DNA of 64,000 bases from Branchiostoma floridae (taxonomy: Eukaryota > Chordata > Leptocardii > Amphioxiformes > Branchiostomatidae). A program made the position numbers and the translations under genes. The notes under the pieces were generated by a model that ran no database searches, had not been told where the DNA came from, and worked only from the letters and a program-made list of their open reading frames with translations. Of the stretch, positions 35,537 to 47,862 are shown one piece after another. Location: NCBI RefSeq assembly GCF_000003815.2, contig NC_049991.1, positions 9,405,028 through 9,469,027 on the forward strand, read 5' to 3'. How positions within the stretch are numbered: the stretch's first letter is position 1; every line of letters starts with the position of its first letter.

Positions 35537-37017
35537 TACAATGCATACATTGTTTATGATATAACACCTAGTTGGGAACCTCACTCGTCAAAGTATTTTG
35601 AATACGAAATACTAGTGGTGTTTTGTTTGCGTATTCTATAGATTATCATCTGAACACTGATTTAATGTCATTTGCCAAATGGACTGAGAAGACAACTTAT
35701 ACTGCTGTAAATTTATGCCATAAAAAGATTAAAGTACAAAAACTGGTAAGTAAGGTACGATGCACTGATGCAAATTCAAATAGATAGAGTTAGTAGTATA
35801 CAGAAGCGTAATGATCATCATGACCGGTCGACCTCACAAATATTTTCATGCCAATATTGTAGTTTTGTAAACTATTTTTAACCTTGTAATTGTTTTTTAT
35901 TGTACAGCATGTTTCTCATGAAATATAAGTGTTGTGTCGTGTCGTCTTCTTCTTTCAATCTTAGATGATATAGAGTTTTTAATATAGTTATAAAACATTT
36001 TTGTATGAGGTATACGGAAGTGGTCTTACTGTATCATATACGTGATGGCAGGATACCATCAAATGACGTTTTATGAAATACTGTACTAGAGAATATATTC
36101 TCTTAACAAACTGTTTACACGTTTTGTAATGTGTTTTACTTGCAGCTTGTTTTAAGTATCGGATCGAACTACAATATCGTTAAAAGAATAGAAATAAAAA
36201 AGCAATAGCATACTGTACAGCATGAATTTTGTATTCGGTGTATCTTTCATTTAGCATATAAAACTTACTATCTGCCAATGTCCAATTGCCAGATGTTTAA
36301 GCTGCAGAATAAGAATATTATACTTAAATTCTGGAAACTTTCAACCAATAAAGGTACGTTGCCCTCCTCGTCTTTGGGAAAAATATAGTGACAAGTACAG
36401 AAGTATACCATGCATAATTCTAACACAATTTCTTAAATAAATCTCTGTTCGTGATGAATACTGAATAAACCTGGCAGAGAGCAGACAGATCAACCGTTAC
36501 AACCGACCTTTTGTCTGATCATGTTGATCCAATAAAACCATTCATTCATTCATTCATAAAATACCGTGTTTGTACATGTAATAAGATACGTCTATGTGTA
36601 ACTAATATGGGAATCACCAGTGTCGTTGTATTGTCATTGTGTAAAACTAACATGTCTCTTGTTCCAAATAGGCTAGTCGTTTCACACAGCCATCAAAGGA
36701 TCAATGCATATGTCAATAATGACTCATAGCCCAAAGAAAACGGCTATTGTACATTACATAATAGCTGTGTCTGCTCTAGGAGTCGTTATTGACATACGAG
36801 TGCTTTTCAATTAACTGGCTATTAGTCTTAATGTCAGTTGTATGTTTGGAAGCCATGCCACAAGAAGACAATAAAAAAGAACTTGACCCATGGTCAAATA
36901 CTGCCATTTTAAAACTTTCTCCCTATCAAGGAGCCTGTCTCCGGCTGTTATTTGTTAATCACAAGCCCTCCCAACAATAACAAAAATGGTGTCGAAGAAT
37001 GCATTGAAACGTGAAGG
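35537..37017. other. 3' flank of copy 1 and junction of the tandem duplication
   Basis: No gene seen. 35537-36060 shows scattered similarity to the 3' flank of copy 2 (for example gtgatggcagg at 36042 and 61323). From about 36206 the sequence resembles the start of unit 1 (7920 onward), so the junction lies near 36.1-36.2 kb. Around 36480-36562 the sequence ends in aataaaaccattcattcattcattcat, a typical LINE 3' tail. No ORF supports more. Confidence 0.55.
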
Positions 37018-37275
37018 TCTATTACATGTATAATGCACTGCGCAGGTCAGGGTGTCAGCCAATGTCGGTCGTATGTACATGCTTGCTGAGGGTCGGTGTA
37101 GTGTGAGACGAAAGCTGAGAACCTGGAAAACACCTATGGCATCACTGCGTCTAAAATTAGAAACTGGAAAGCACCCTTGGCAGCACTGCGTCTCATCTAC
37201 AGAGTTCTGACTCTAAGCACTGTACGAGAGTATTTACAAGCGGACAGACAACCTCTAACTTACCAACCCATACAG
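37018..37275 (+). promoter_or_regulatory. Probable promoter and 5' non-coding exon of HELZ2-like copy 2
   Basis: Counterpart of 8943-9131: aatgcactgcgcaggtcagg, gtcagccaatg (CCAAT) and a final donor (atacag|gtatga, 37275/37276). A segment of about 42 bp is duplicated in tandem (about 37113-37196; units share a-ctgg-aa-caccc/t-tggca-cactgcgtct). The second unit holds gaaactggaaag, an IRF-like arrangement with a 3-nt spacer. Function is inferred. Confidence 0.45.
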
Positions 37276-38823
37276 GTATGATGCATTATTACTATTAGTT
37301 AGATATGCCTAATACAATTTTCTACCATGGAGACGGATCAATTGTATAGACAAATAGAAATGAGATCACTCACAGGTGTCACAAAATAGTTTATCATGTC
37401 GTTCGGAATATCACAATGACGGAGAACTATTTGATTTGTTAGGTGTTGTGAAATTTAGTATCATGTGACCGCATAATACGACTGTCTTTGTTTAATAATC
37501 AATTTCTACCAAATTAAGAGTGGACGTATTATCTATAACTCTATTACAACATGTCTCCCTCTTTAGGGAAATACTGGATACGCCCAGGTCATTAAAGAAT
37601 CGCTTCTACGTCATACAATAGGTGTGTGACACTAAAAACTCACCTAGAACAGACGCTAGTATACGTAACGTTACAATTTACATGATTCAACTGCGAACAC
37701 TAATTAGGCAACTTCGAAATTCCCTTTTCTCTACCAAGTCTACTTGTGCATACCTAAATCTACCTAGCATGTTTTTTCTCTACCACAGCCAGTTCTATCG
37801 GAGCCGCTTAAAGAATGTTACATGTACTACATCTACTACAATTTTGTTCGTTAACAGAAGAACGAGGCTTCAGGGTGAATTAGACAAACGTCATATCCTT
37901 TCTCCCAAGATTAACTTGGATGTTGTATTGACGCGAAGTCTGGGTGTGCCGTTGTTAGGAATTCGAAGTCAGAATGAGTCAGACGCGAAACTATTCATGA
38001 TAAATATAGCTATGACGCACGCACCGAAACTAGTATCGGATTGCTGTTCAACTTCACAAACAAGAGATTTTACGCATTGACTAATGCTCGGTACGTGGTA
38101 TTACTGTTAGTTGTTTTGGAGTGGAGCTTGGTTAGTACTTAAGTTGAGGAATTGTGCATCAGAAAGACAAGAACTTGTTTTATATAGTACCACGAAGTGC
38201 TCTCTTTGGTAAGTACCTCCAATACGAATGGTAACACTTTGGCATGATTACAGACATTCTAATAGAAGCGTTGGGCTTCAGGTGGTGTACGGCATATATA
38301 TTCAAATAAAGACACGCGTGACATTATACAAATAGGTAGCAGTAGGCGCAGGGAGTTGGGTGAAACCCTATCGTTTCAGTAGCAAGAGGATAAGCTTTGG
38401 TGTTGTTGCGGGCTCGTTTCGGCTTAACAACATCGCATGCAATTTAAACATGGATCCAGGTATGGTACCGGTGTATACACAATAGTTGCCAAGGTGTTGG
38501 GAGGGCGACGCTGCTATGTCCCGGTTGGTAACCTAATTAAAGGTGTGTCCTGAAATGTCATTGGCACAGTCATCCTTGACACCATGACGTAATAGGGTCA
38601 TCTGGGTACCAGCAACGTAATGTATTGTCGTGATAGCAACAGTACTGGGAATCTACTATGCGTGAGTCAAAATTTCACGACTTGTACTGATAAATAATAT
38701 ACAGTAGAGATCTTTTGTAGCATACACAGTATCGTAAGCCAAAGGTTTGGTGTAATTCAGATATCATGACTTAAAGTTTTAGCGCTAGATTTCACCACTA
38801 AACGACGATGGAATAAATTTCAG
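37276..38823 (+). other. Probable 5' intron of HELZ2-like copy 2
   Basis: No convincing coding exon. A sequence near 38014 (gacgcacgcaccgaaactagt) recurs near 39408, within the same copy, and at about 10403 in copy 1. The stretch ends in an acceptor (aaatttcag, 38823) in front of the first coding exon. Confidence 0.4.
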
Positions 38824-38840
38824 AAAGTCATGTGAACTCA

Positions 38841-41800
38841 ATGTGCCTGTCGACTAACACAGATTGTTTCGGAACCTACAGATTTGAGACAGTGAGGAGC
38901 GCCCACTGGGTGATACTGGACTGGGTCCCTATCCCTTTTACTAAGGGGTGGAACTTGGTGAATATGGTGGACGAATACCTTCTTCCTTATGCCTGTGCTC
39001 TCCTAATGCCTTGCAGTCACTCACCACAGAGACAACAAAGAAGGCTTGAGATAGAAGACCGCTTGGAATATGTACGGTAAGTGCCTTTGTGTAGCAATGT
39101 GCTCTAATTAGTTACCACAGGTTGACATATTACGTCCTATGGCGGGAGCAGGCGTAAAATACAGTTCACATGTTGTATGTAAAATTTAGATTGAATCTGC
39201 AACCTCCGCGTTTCCAAAATCTACAACAGTTGGTTCCCAGTCTCAGTCCTTTTGAAATCACACCAAAATCGGCCCATTTTTTCTTCCGACCACGGAAGAA
39301 TGGGCAATAAGAAAAATTAATGATCTTCCTTTGCAGCGTTACAGTTAATAGCTTTCCGGGCGCTCTTTTGTTGACTCACTTGTCGAGAAGATAGGGTAAA
39401 CATTGATACGACGCACCGAAACTAGTGTCAGATTTAACTTCTATCGCTTAGGCCAGTCTTGCGCGGTTCCCAGCAAGTGTTTGTAGAAATCCATGTACTT
39501 TGTTTACTAACGGTTATGAATTATATTTCACCCATGCCTCAGGTATGGGTTTATATTTCATCCATACAACGAGTTCTGTTGAAATATGTTGTTTTTCTTG
39601 GTGTACGTTTGCTTCTTCTTCATTGCCTTCTCCATAAATATCCTATTTAATCAAACTGTGCTGATATTTAAACCAAATTATCTATGAAGCGATATGGGAA
39701 TGCCGGTGATGCCTATAGGGCATGGATCCACATGGCAATTTTGGACTGGGGTGATCATCCATTTTTCCAGTGAAGGTGTTTTAGACTTTTCTATTTTACA
39801 TGAGGGTGCCTCTATAGAAGAGTCTATTCTCGCACGGGCGGCACTTTTCCGAATTCGATTTTGGTCTTGACTTATCATATATCCCTTGTTTTGAGTATCT
39901 TGGGACTGGTCTATTTTGCATAATATTACTGGAAAAAGAGTCCATTCTTGCACGGGGAACATTTCTAGAATCACATTTGGACTAGAGTGATGCAAAAGTC
40001 TATTTTTGAGCGGAAATGTTTGGACTGTTCCATTTTACACAGGAATGTCGTTGGGAGAGTCCATTTTTGCACCGAGATTTTTAAAAATCTATTTGATTTT
40101 GGACTGGGATGATGATACAAAATTTCATTTTTGAGCGGAAGTGTTTTAGACGTGTTCATTTTACATGCACGTACCACTGGAAGAGTCCATCTGGCACGGG
40201 GGTGATTTTTGAAGCTCAATTTGGACTATGTTGTATTTTTACCTGCGTCCATACGTGTGCGCCCCCGCGGTAAAACAAACATAAGCCAAGTCGTTGCAAA
40301 AAGCCTCCTCTTCTGCAGTATCAATTACAGAACAAAAACAATGTAACAGTGCCCCTATAGAAGCCAACGGTACAGAAGTGAAAGGAATCATGCACCTGAC
40401 CGTTGACCTCTCCTTATTGCAGCTCATCGGGGTTTTGTTCAGAACAAGACAGCCTCTATAAGGTAAGTTTCGGTGTATGTTTTTCTTCCTTTCGTTCAAT
40501 GCAAGCACTGTTTAAATAATGGTGATTCCTTTGATTTGTTCCACTATTGTCGACTTTACTTATGACAGATGAATCAAAGCCGGGTAAATGCAAATGTAAA
40601 GGAAAATATCCAAAGCAATCATAAATATAATGCATAGATCATTGCATGTTCTTAACAGGCACTCTACATGGTCTTAAAATACATTCTATATGGGCGTAAA
40701 AGACAAATTTAGGTTAACACTGTCTTTGAGGAGGGCCCCGTGATCCTAAAATCTCATTTTGTCTAGAGTCAAGTTCCATTCAATTTTCACAAGAAGGCTG
40801 ATATCAGATCTAAATATGGAGAAAACGTTAATTCTCATGGCTTCCTTTTTCTCAGAGATACCTACTAGATAAACTCAAGGGGGATTTGAAGGCGGAGGGA
40901 AGTGACTGCTATGACGAGGGAAACTTAGCGTCAGCCTGTTCCTACTACTCACAATGCTTAGAGGTCTCCGAGGTGGTGCATATAAAAGGCTTTTACAGTT
41001 GCACAGGAGGTGTCAACAGTAGAACTGACGACGGCGAGTTCATACGGAAAGTCTACACTAACAGAGCAGCGTGTCGCTGTAAACTGGTAAATATCATAAG
41101 CTTTACATCATTTAGTGGAGAGCGCCCTGTTATCAGATGGTTATGTGTTCGGGTGAGCGTGTCTGTCTGTGAACTACATAGCTCAAGAAGTAATGGATAA
41201 AACTTTGTGATATTTGGTATGTTGTCATGTTAGGTGTTACATTCTGGGCTCCCTGTAGGGCTGTTTTAGTTGCAGACTTAAAAACAGGATAACTGTGTGT
41301 AAACTATGTTAATCAAAACATGATTTATGTAACTAATGAAAAAAAATCATATCTCAATTGTGCTAAATGACAGGATGTTCATACGTATTACAAGTGTAAC
41401 TTGTACCAATAGAATGCAGATCAAGATCTAATTTGCATAATTCATAAGGAAGTCGTAGAATACCCTACTAAAGTATGTAAATTTGCACATCACTTGCGTG
41501 ATCAACCCATTGGGTTGTTCAAACGTTTCTAATTTGATGTACTTGTATTGGATTTCTGCCAGTTTATTTGTAGTGACGCTGAAAAAAGTGATGTGTCTGT
41601 GTACGCGTATGTGTTTGTGTGTGTGCGGATGTGCACTCACATGTGCTTGTGTTCATGTGTGTGCTCGCAGCCATGTATACTCAGTAATACTCAGTACCCA
41701 AAGGCAATTTTTGTTTCCTTCTTTCAGGGTGACTACGAAGGCGCCATCCAGGACTGCGACAAAGGTACTATAGGCTTTCTATTTGTTTGAAATGTGTGGG

Positions 41801-44800
41801 GTTTTTTTTAGAACAAACAGTGCTCTTGCGTAGAAACTAAGACACTGGTACTGTTTAGGGTGTGCTCCCGCAGCGTTTCAACTCGCCGGTTAAGGTAGAC
41901 ACACAATGCTAATCAAAGACGAACCAAGCGCAAGTAATGGTTCCTTGAAAGTTAGTTGAAGTACCAATAGCTCCACGGTATCATGAAACCTTTCCATCCT
42001 TTAATACTCACAACTAAAGCCTTCTATGCTGTGCACTGCAGCTCTGGAAATCATCCAATCGGTAGCACTCCCCTCAGAGAATGGCCAAAAGCCTCTGTAC
42101 TGGAAGGCCAGGGCACAAAAGGAAACTGGTCTTTACTCAGAAGCATGGCACACTGCAGAGGAGTGCAGACAGATAGCTTCTTCGGTAAGTTGATCATTTT
42201 ACCCAGTCGTACCCTGTGATTATACATTATTTCTATCTAGACCATCTATTTTTACATATGTAGTCACAAAATAATTATGGTGATTTTTTTATGCAGAAGA
42301 AAAAACGCGCGGTACTCTCTTGGTTGTCTGTGCTCTGTCGAGTAGCTCGTTGCTATGAATGAAATCATAACGGGACTGCAATTATGTTTCAGGATTCGCC
42401 TATAAAAGAACTGATGGATACAATCCGTCCACTCCTCCCCCTCGATGGAAACAGGACCAACTCGGTACGTCTGACCTTTGAGTGTTGTATCAAGTCATTA
42501 GCAGCTACCGTTACCGCATTGCTAGTTGTAATCTAAAAGCAGTTGTTGGAGTAGAAAAATGTTGGTTTTATTTATTTTGGACAGGGCTTTAACGTTAACA
42601 AGAAGAATTTAACCGACACGACAATATTACGACTTTTCACCCAATATCTACCTGGATAATATGCTCTAACCTACCTGTAAATCATAAACATTACAATTAG
42701 GTATGGTCGATGATGATAACAATCGTGCCATTTTACGACTCATCTTCCCGAATAGACTGTCTCTATGTAGATGTTAGAACAGATGGTATGAGCTAAGGTG
42801 CTGTGACTAGAAATAAAGCTATGTAAGAAATAAAGAAAATTAGGCCGAACGTGACGGCCGATATAATTTGTTTTGGCCAAGGGATTTCCTCCTTTACACC
42901 ACAGGGGACAAGGACTAAACCGAACTATTCGTCGAACAACCAATCAGCTTCCAGAATTTTAAGGACTAGACCTAACTTAACTCTTCGAACAATCAATCAG
43001 CGTCCATAATTTCCATCTGCTCCTGTGGGTCAATTTGTTTCTCAGAAAACTTCTAGAGCACTCTCGCCCGAATTGGAGAGCTTATCTCTTGTTTTTTTTT
43101 TTTTATGCTGGTATTTTGTGTGGAGGGATTATGCGTTTTATTCTTGTTGATAACTATAACGTCTGAGAAGGTAGGCATAAATTATTTTTCGTGAAACGAA
43201 AATATTGCCAGGACAGTCAGTGGATCGTTTCCCTAGCCTCATCGGTTGTTAATACCTTTTTGACAACAGCAAGGAACATAAAACTGTTCTTTCGTTAAAG
43301 TAAGGATGTAATAAAACAGTGAGTCTCTACTCATGTAGCACAGTACCTCAGAAGTATATCGCCATGTTAGATAATTGTTTCAGCTTATACTAGTGATACT
43401 AATTCACTTTTGGGACTTTCATTGTAGGTGTCAGCACTTTAATCTGATTGTCCATTATATCAAAATACGTTGTAAACAGTTTAAAAAAACATATGTAAGA
43501 TATAACTCGCGTTTCAGAAAGCCTTTCCCTTTCAGAAATAATCTGTAGAAAAAGGCATATGTATGGATTTGCTAGGGTATAATAATTGTATTATCTCTCT
43601 ACAGCCAAACTTCAAGTCCAAGAAGCAATTGAAGGCAGAGCAGAGGAGACGAGAGATGGTACGAATTTTACTTCTTTCGAATTGTTACTTTATCTGTTTC
43701 TTCTAGATCTGCTTTTACATACTTGTTGCAGCTTTTGCGATTCCGACAACGGATGAATGATTATGTATAATTGACGTATTTGGTTTGTGTAACTGAATAC
43801 TAACGAAAACATTCTTTCTTTCTCATGATGGTCACTATTATCGCAGGAAGTAGAGGGTATTGCTCAAATGCTCGAGACAGAAAATGCAGAAAAAGAGGCT
43901 CTAAGACAGGCGAAGGAAAAAGAGGTGAGCTAAATCAACAATGCGTCTTTGTCATTAAATGCTGTAAGTAATCAGATCATTATTGCCGAATGCAATGTTT
44001 GTTTATAATAACTTAATTGCACAACAATTGTACGAGGTGCAAAGTATGACATCTACATAACTAAAGTTCTATAGCTTAACTTAAGGCTTATTTAACTAAT
44101 ACAGGAGTTGTAGTATAGCCAAATAAGTTTCTTATAATCATTGGAGGCTTTTACAATCAACATTCTTTGATATGTTTTCCTATATCTGCCATGCAGGGAT
44201 TGTCACATGTCATGATGCATTTGAATTTGCACTTCAGGTCCATTGAGATACATCCTTTTGTATAAAATGACAGCCTATTGTTGAGAATTGCGTATATCAG
44301 ATTTTGAGTATACATCATGCACGGGACCAGAACATACGTTACAAAACATGACATGGCACAGTGTAAGACTCTTGAGGCGGTCATAAGCTGTGCATCTCAA
44401 GCACTCCCTGTGCACTCAATATATAGCAACGTTTGACAACTGAGTTTCAGCTTATCTCTTTTCTACAGAAAACCGCTAGACGAGAGGAATCAAAATCACG
44501 AGCTGTAGTTTTTGACCATGAGAAAATGGTGACAGTTGAAGGCGGCATTGGACGAAACGTTAACGTAGACTTCAGCAACGGTGGAAAGGCCAAGTCCAAA
44601 ATCAAGAAAAACAGGAAAAAGGCAATAAGGAAAATACAAGACAAGAAAGCGGAAGAAAAGTGTGGTGACGACGCCAAATTCGAGAGTAAACCGAGCTTGC
44701 TTGAAGTTAGGCTTAACAGTGACCTCGGTGGGAATAGCAGTGTCAGCACTAACTCTCGTACTCCAGCCGAGCCTATTGACGAACTTATCGTTAATTTGCG

Positions 44801-47776
44801 CAGGGGAGTTTATGACTACAAACTAGCGTGCGATGTCTGTTTTCTGAGGGATGAGAGCAAGCATGGTGCAGGGGCGTACTCTCAGACACACAACAAGAAG
44901 CACGACTGTAGAGAAGACGTTCTCCTGGCTCGGAAGAAGAATACCGACGATGCATTTAAGAAAGTCCGACCGCGCCCGAAGCACGCCTTCTTTGGAACGT
45001 ACAAACTTTGCCATCAGTTTCAGTCGTCAAAGCGCTGCAAGCTTGGGGAGGCAAGGTATGGCAAGGGTTTCAACTCAAATTTTAACATTTAATAAGCACT
45101 TCATGTGCTCTATACTAAGTACTGGACACATTAGGCGCTAAATGCTGGGCTTCTGGAGTCCGCAAGACGCTAGAGGAATGTGGTTTTGGCTATGTCTGGC
45201 ACTCTCCCATATCATCTGTCCTAAATCCATCACAAATAATTCCATCCATCGACCAACGTTTAAAAGATATGTACCTTCAATCTTTCGTAACAGCAATGCG
45301 CAGCAACAACAAATTACGAACATACAGATTACTTAAAACTACTTACAACGACGAGAAATACTTAAAGATTGCAAACATTCGGCACAGAACAGCCATCACA
45401 AAGCTCCGCATTAGTTCACATAGACTCCACATTGAAAAAGGCCGACATAACCACATTCCTCTGGAAGAAAGAATCTGCCAATACTGTAACTTGAATAAGA
45501 TAGAGGATGAGTGCCACTTTATTGTTGAATGCACTTTATACAACAACGAAAGAAACGTCCTTTTTGAAAATATACAACTTATGTTCCAAAATTTCCGATA
45601 CTTGAATACCACGGAAAAATTTATATTTCTCATGCAATTAGATAAGCCATATATTATTGATTCCATCTGTCCTTATGTTTATAACTGTTTTAAGAAGCGA
45701 GAAGAAGTTGAACTTGTACATACTTGAATGTATTAGCATATGTAGAGATGATAAGATACCTTTTTTGTCAAAATTGTACCTTATCACTAGCGCTACGACC
45801 TGTACTTAGCTTGTTTGAGCACAAATGTACAATAAAGGTCATTCATTCATTCATTAAAGTCCATTGTCTATTGACCATAGGACATGAGAACGCAGAAACT
45901 TACAAATGCACTCTTGTTTCCATTTCAGATGCAAGTTCACTCATAGCGAGATAGAAATCGACCTCTGGACAAGAGAGCGGCAAGGAAAGTTTAACCGTGA
46001 TGAGTTGATGTCTCAGCTTTGCCGAACACGGGGTAGCAAAACTGACGCTGTCCAGCAATTGCGACAGAAACACGGTGGCAACTTTCGATTCCTATGTAAA
46101 CAGTGCTTTCAAGGCAGTCCCACGGTATGTATGGTATTAAACGGTAGCATGGTTCTGTCCCATATATGCAAATCGACAGTATGCAAATAAACACATGCTA
46201 ATAAGGACGTGGCAAATTAACATACAATGTAGGCCCAAACACTCCCATACTTACTCTACTTTCATTTATCCGCTACATAACTGTAACAGTCCTGCAAAGT
46301 CGTGTACTATTTGTTTGTTTAAATAGTGTCGTAAGTAATGATCAATTCGATTCTGCATTTCAGGTCATCAGTGACTCTTTACAATGCGACCTACACCTCC
46401 AAGAAGGGGGACACAAAGAGGATTTTGAACTTCTAGTCCATGCCACAAGTAACGAGGAGACTTGCTTTACACCCATATACCCGCTGCCTCACTTCAAAGC
46501 AAACCAAATCCCGCTCTACTGTGCCTATGTGGATAGGTGCATCAAAGGAGGGCACTGTGGACGGGCACACAGTCAAGTCGAGATGGACGTTTGGATGCTG
46601 GAAAGAAAGTACGGGACTTCGCCCAGTCAGCTGGTCAACGGCCCAACAGACACGACCGAAACCTGTTCGTTGAGTTGTATGTTAACTCCAGTCCGTGACC
46701 TTGAAGTCTTGATGAATGAACAACATGCCAGACCATCAACACACACAACACCGTCCCCTCAAGCCTCCCCACGTGCACGTCCCTCAGACTTCCCGCTTCT
46801 CACCCCACGGGCGAGTCAGTACTACTGCAACCTGTGCCATAAGACGTGTAACGGCAGGGTGACGCTTCACCAGCACTGCTCGTCCGAGGGACACCAGGCC
46901 AGGATCAGGTCGGACGCCAGCGACAACTGGCAGTACCGCCGGCCGCCGTGGATTAGACCAAACGAGGAGTACAAGCTGTGCAGAAGGTATTTTTAACATG
47001 CCCTTCTTTGTTCTACTATTATTTTGTACAATTTTATGACAGATCAACAAAAAGAAATTAAGCATTTATGATCCAGTAACTAATCAAAATTACTTCCCCT
47101 TCGTGTAGACATGTATGTCAGTATGAGCATGGCGGGAATTCTGAAGGATACAATACTTGCTTCTGGAACGGACTCCCCGATTACTGTCACGTCAGTTATG
47201 ATACTGATTGTTGACTTCACCCCTCTAGCCATGCAGGCGGCGTCTGTCCGTACGATGGAGTAGAAGACCGGCACAACATCTGTCCTGCCGCGCACAGTCA
47301 GGAGGAGCTGGACGAGTGGAAGGAGAGACGGGAACACCGACGGCTCAACATGGAGATGGCGCGGAAACAGGACCTCTTCTCTTACATGGACAAACTCATT
47401 GAAGAGTACGACAAGACCACAGATGTACCATCAGTAGTGAGTACCAGGGCTTTCAAGTGACGTGCCTTTCCAATAATCTTTTTACTTTTGCAAGAAAGCC
47501 ATGTTTTAGGTAGCTTTTGTGTTTAACTTCGTTTGTGTGTACGTTTAATGGTATGCGTGTGCGTTTGCCTGTGTGTGTGTGCGTTTGTGTGTATCTGTGT
47601 GTGTGTGTGCGTATGTGTGTGCGTTTGTGTGTGTATGCGTGCACGTGTTTGTGTGTGCGTGTACGTTTGTGTGTGTCTGTTTGTGTTGTCGTCCATGTGT
47701 GTGCGTGCGTTTCTGTGTGTGTGTGTGCGTGCGTTTGTGTGTATCTCTTTGTGTGTGTGTGTGCGTTTGTGTGCGT

Positions 47777-47862
<86 letters not shown>

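Noticed and set aside
38832..39080. Protein start at 38832
   Set aside because: The codon there is GTG. The first ATG in this frame is 38841; a non-ATG start is possible but has no support here.
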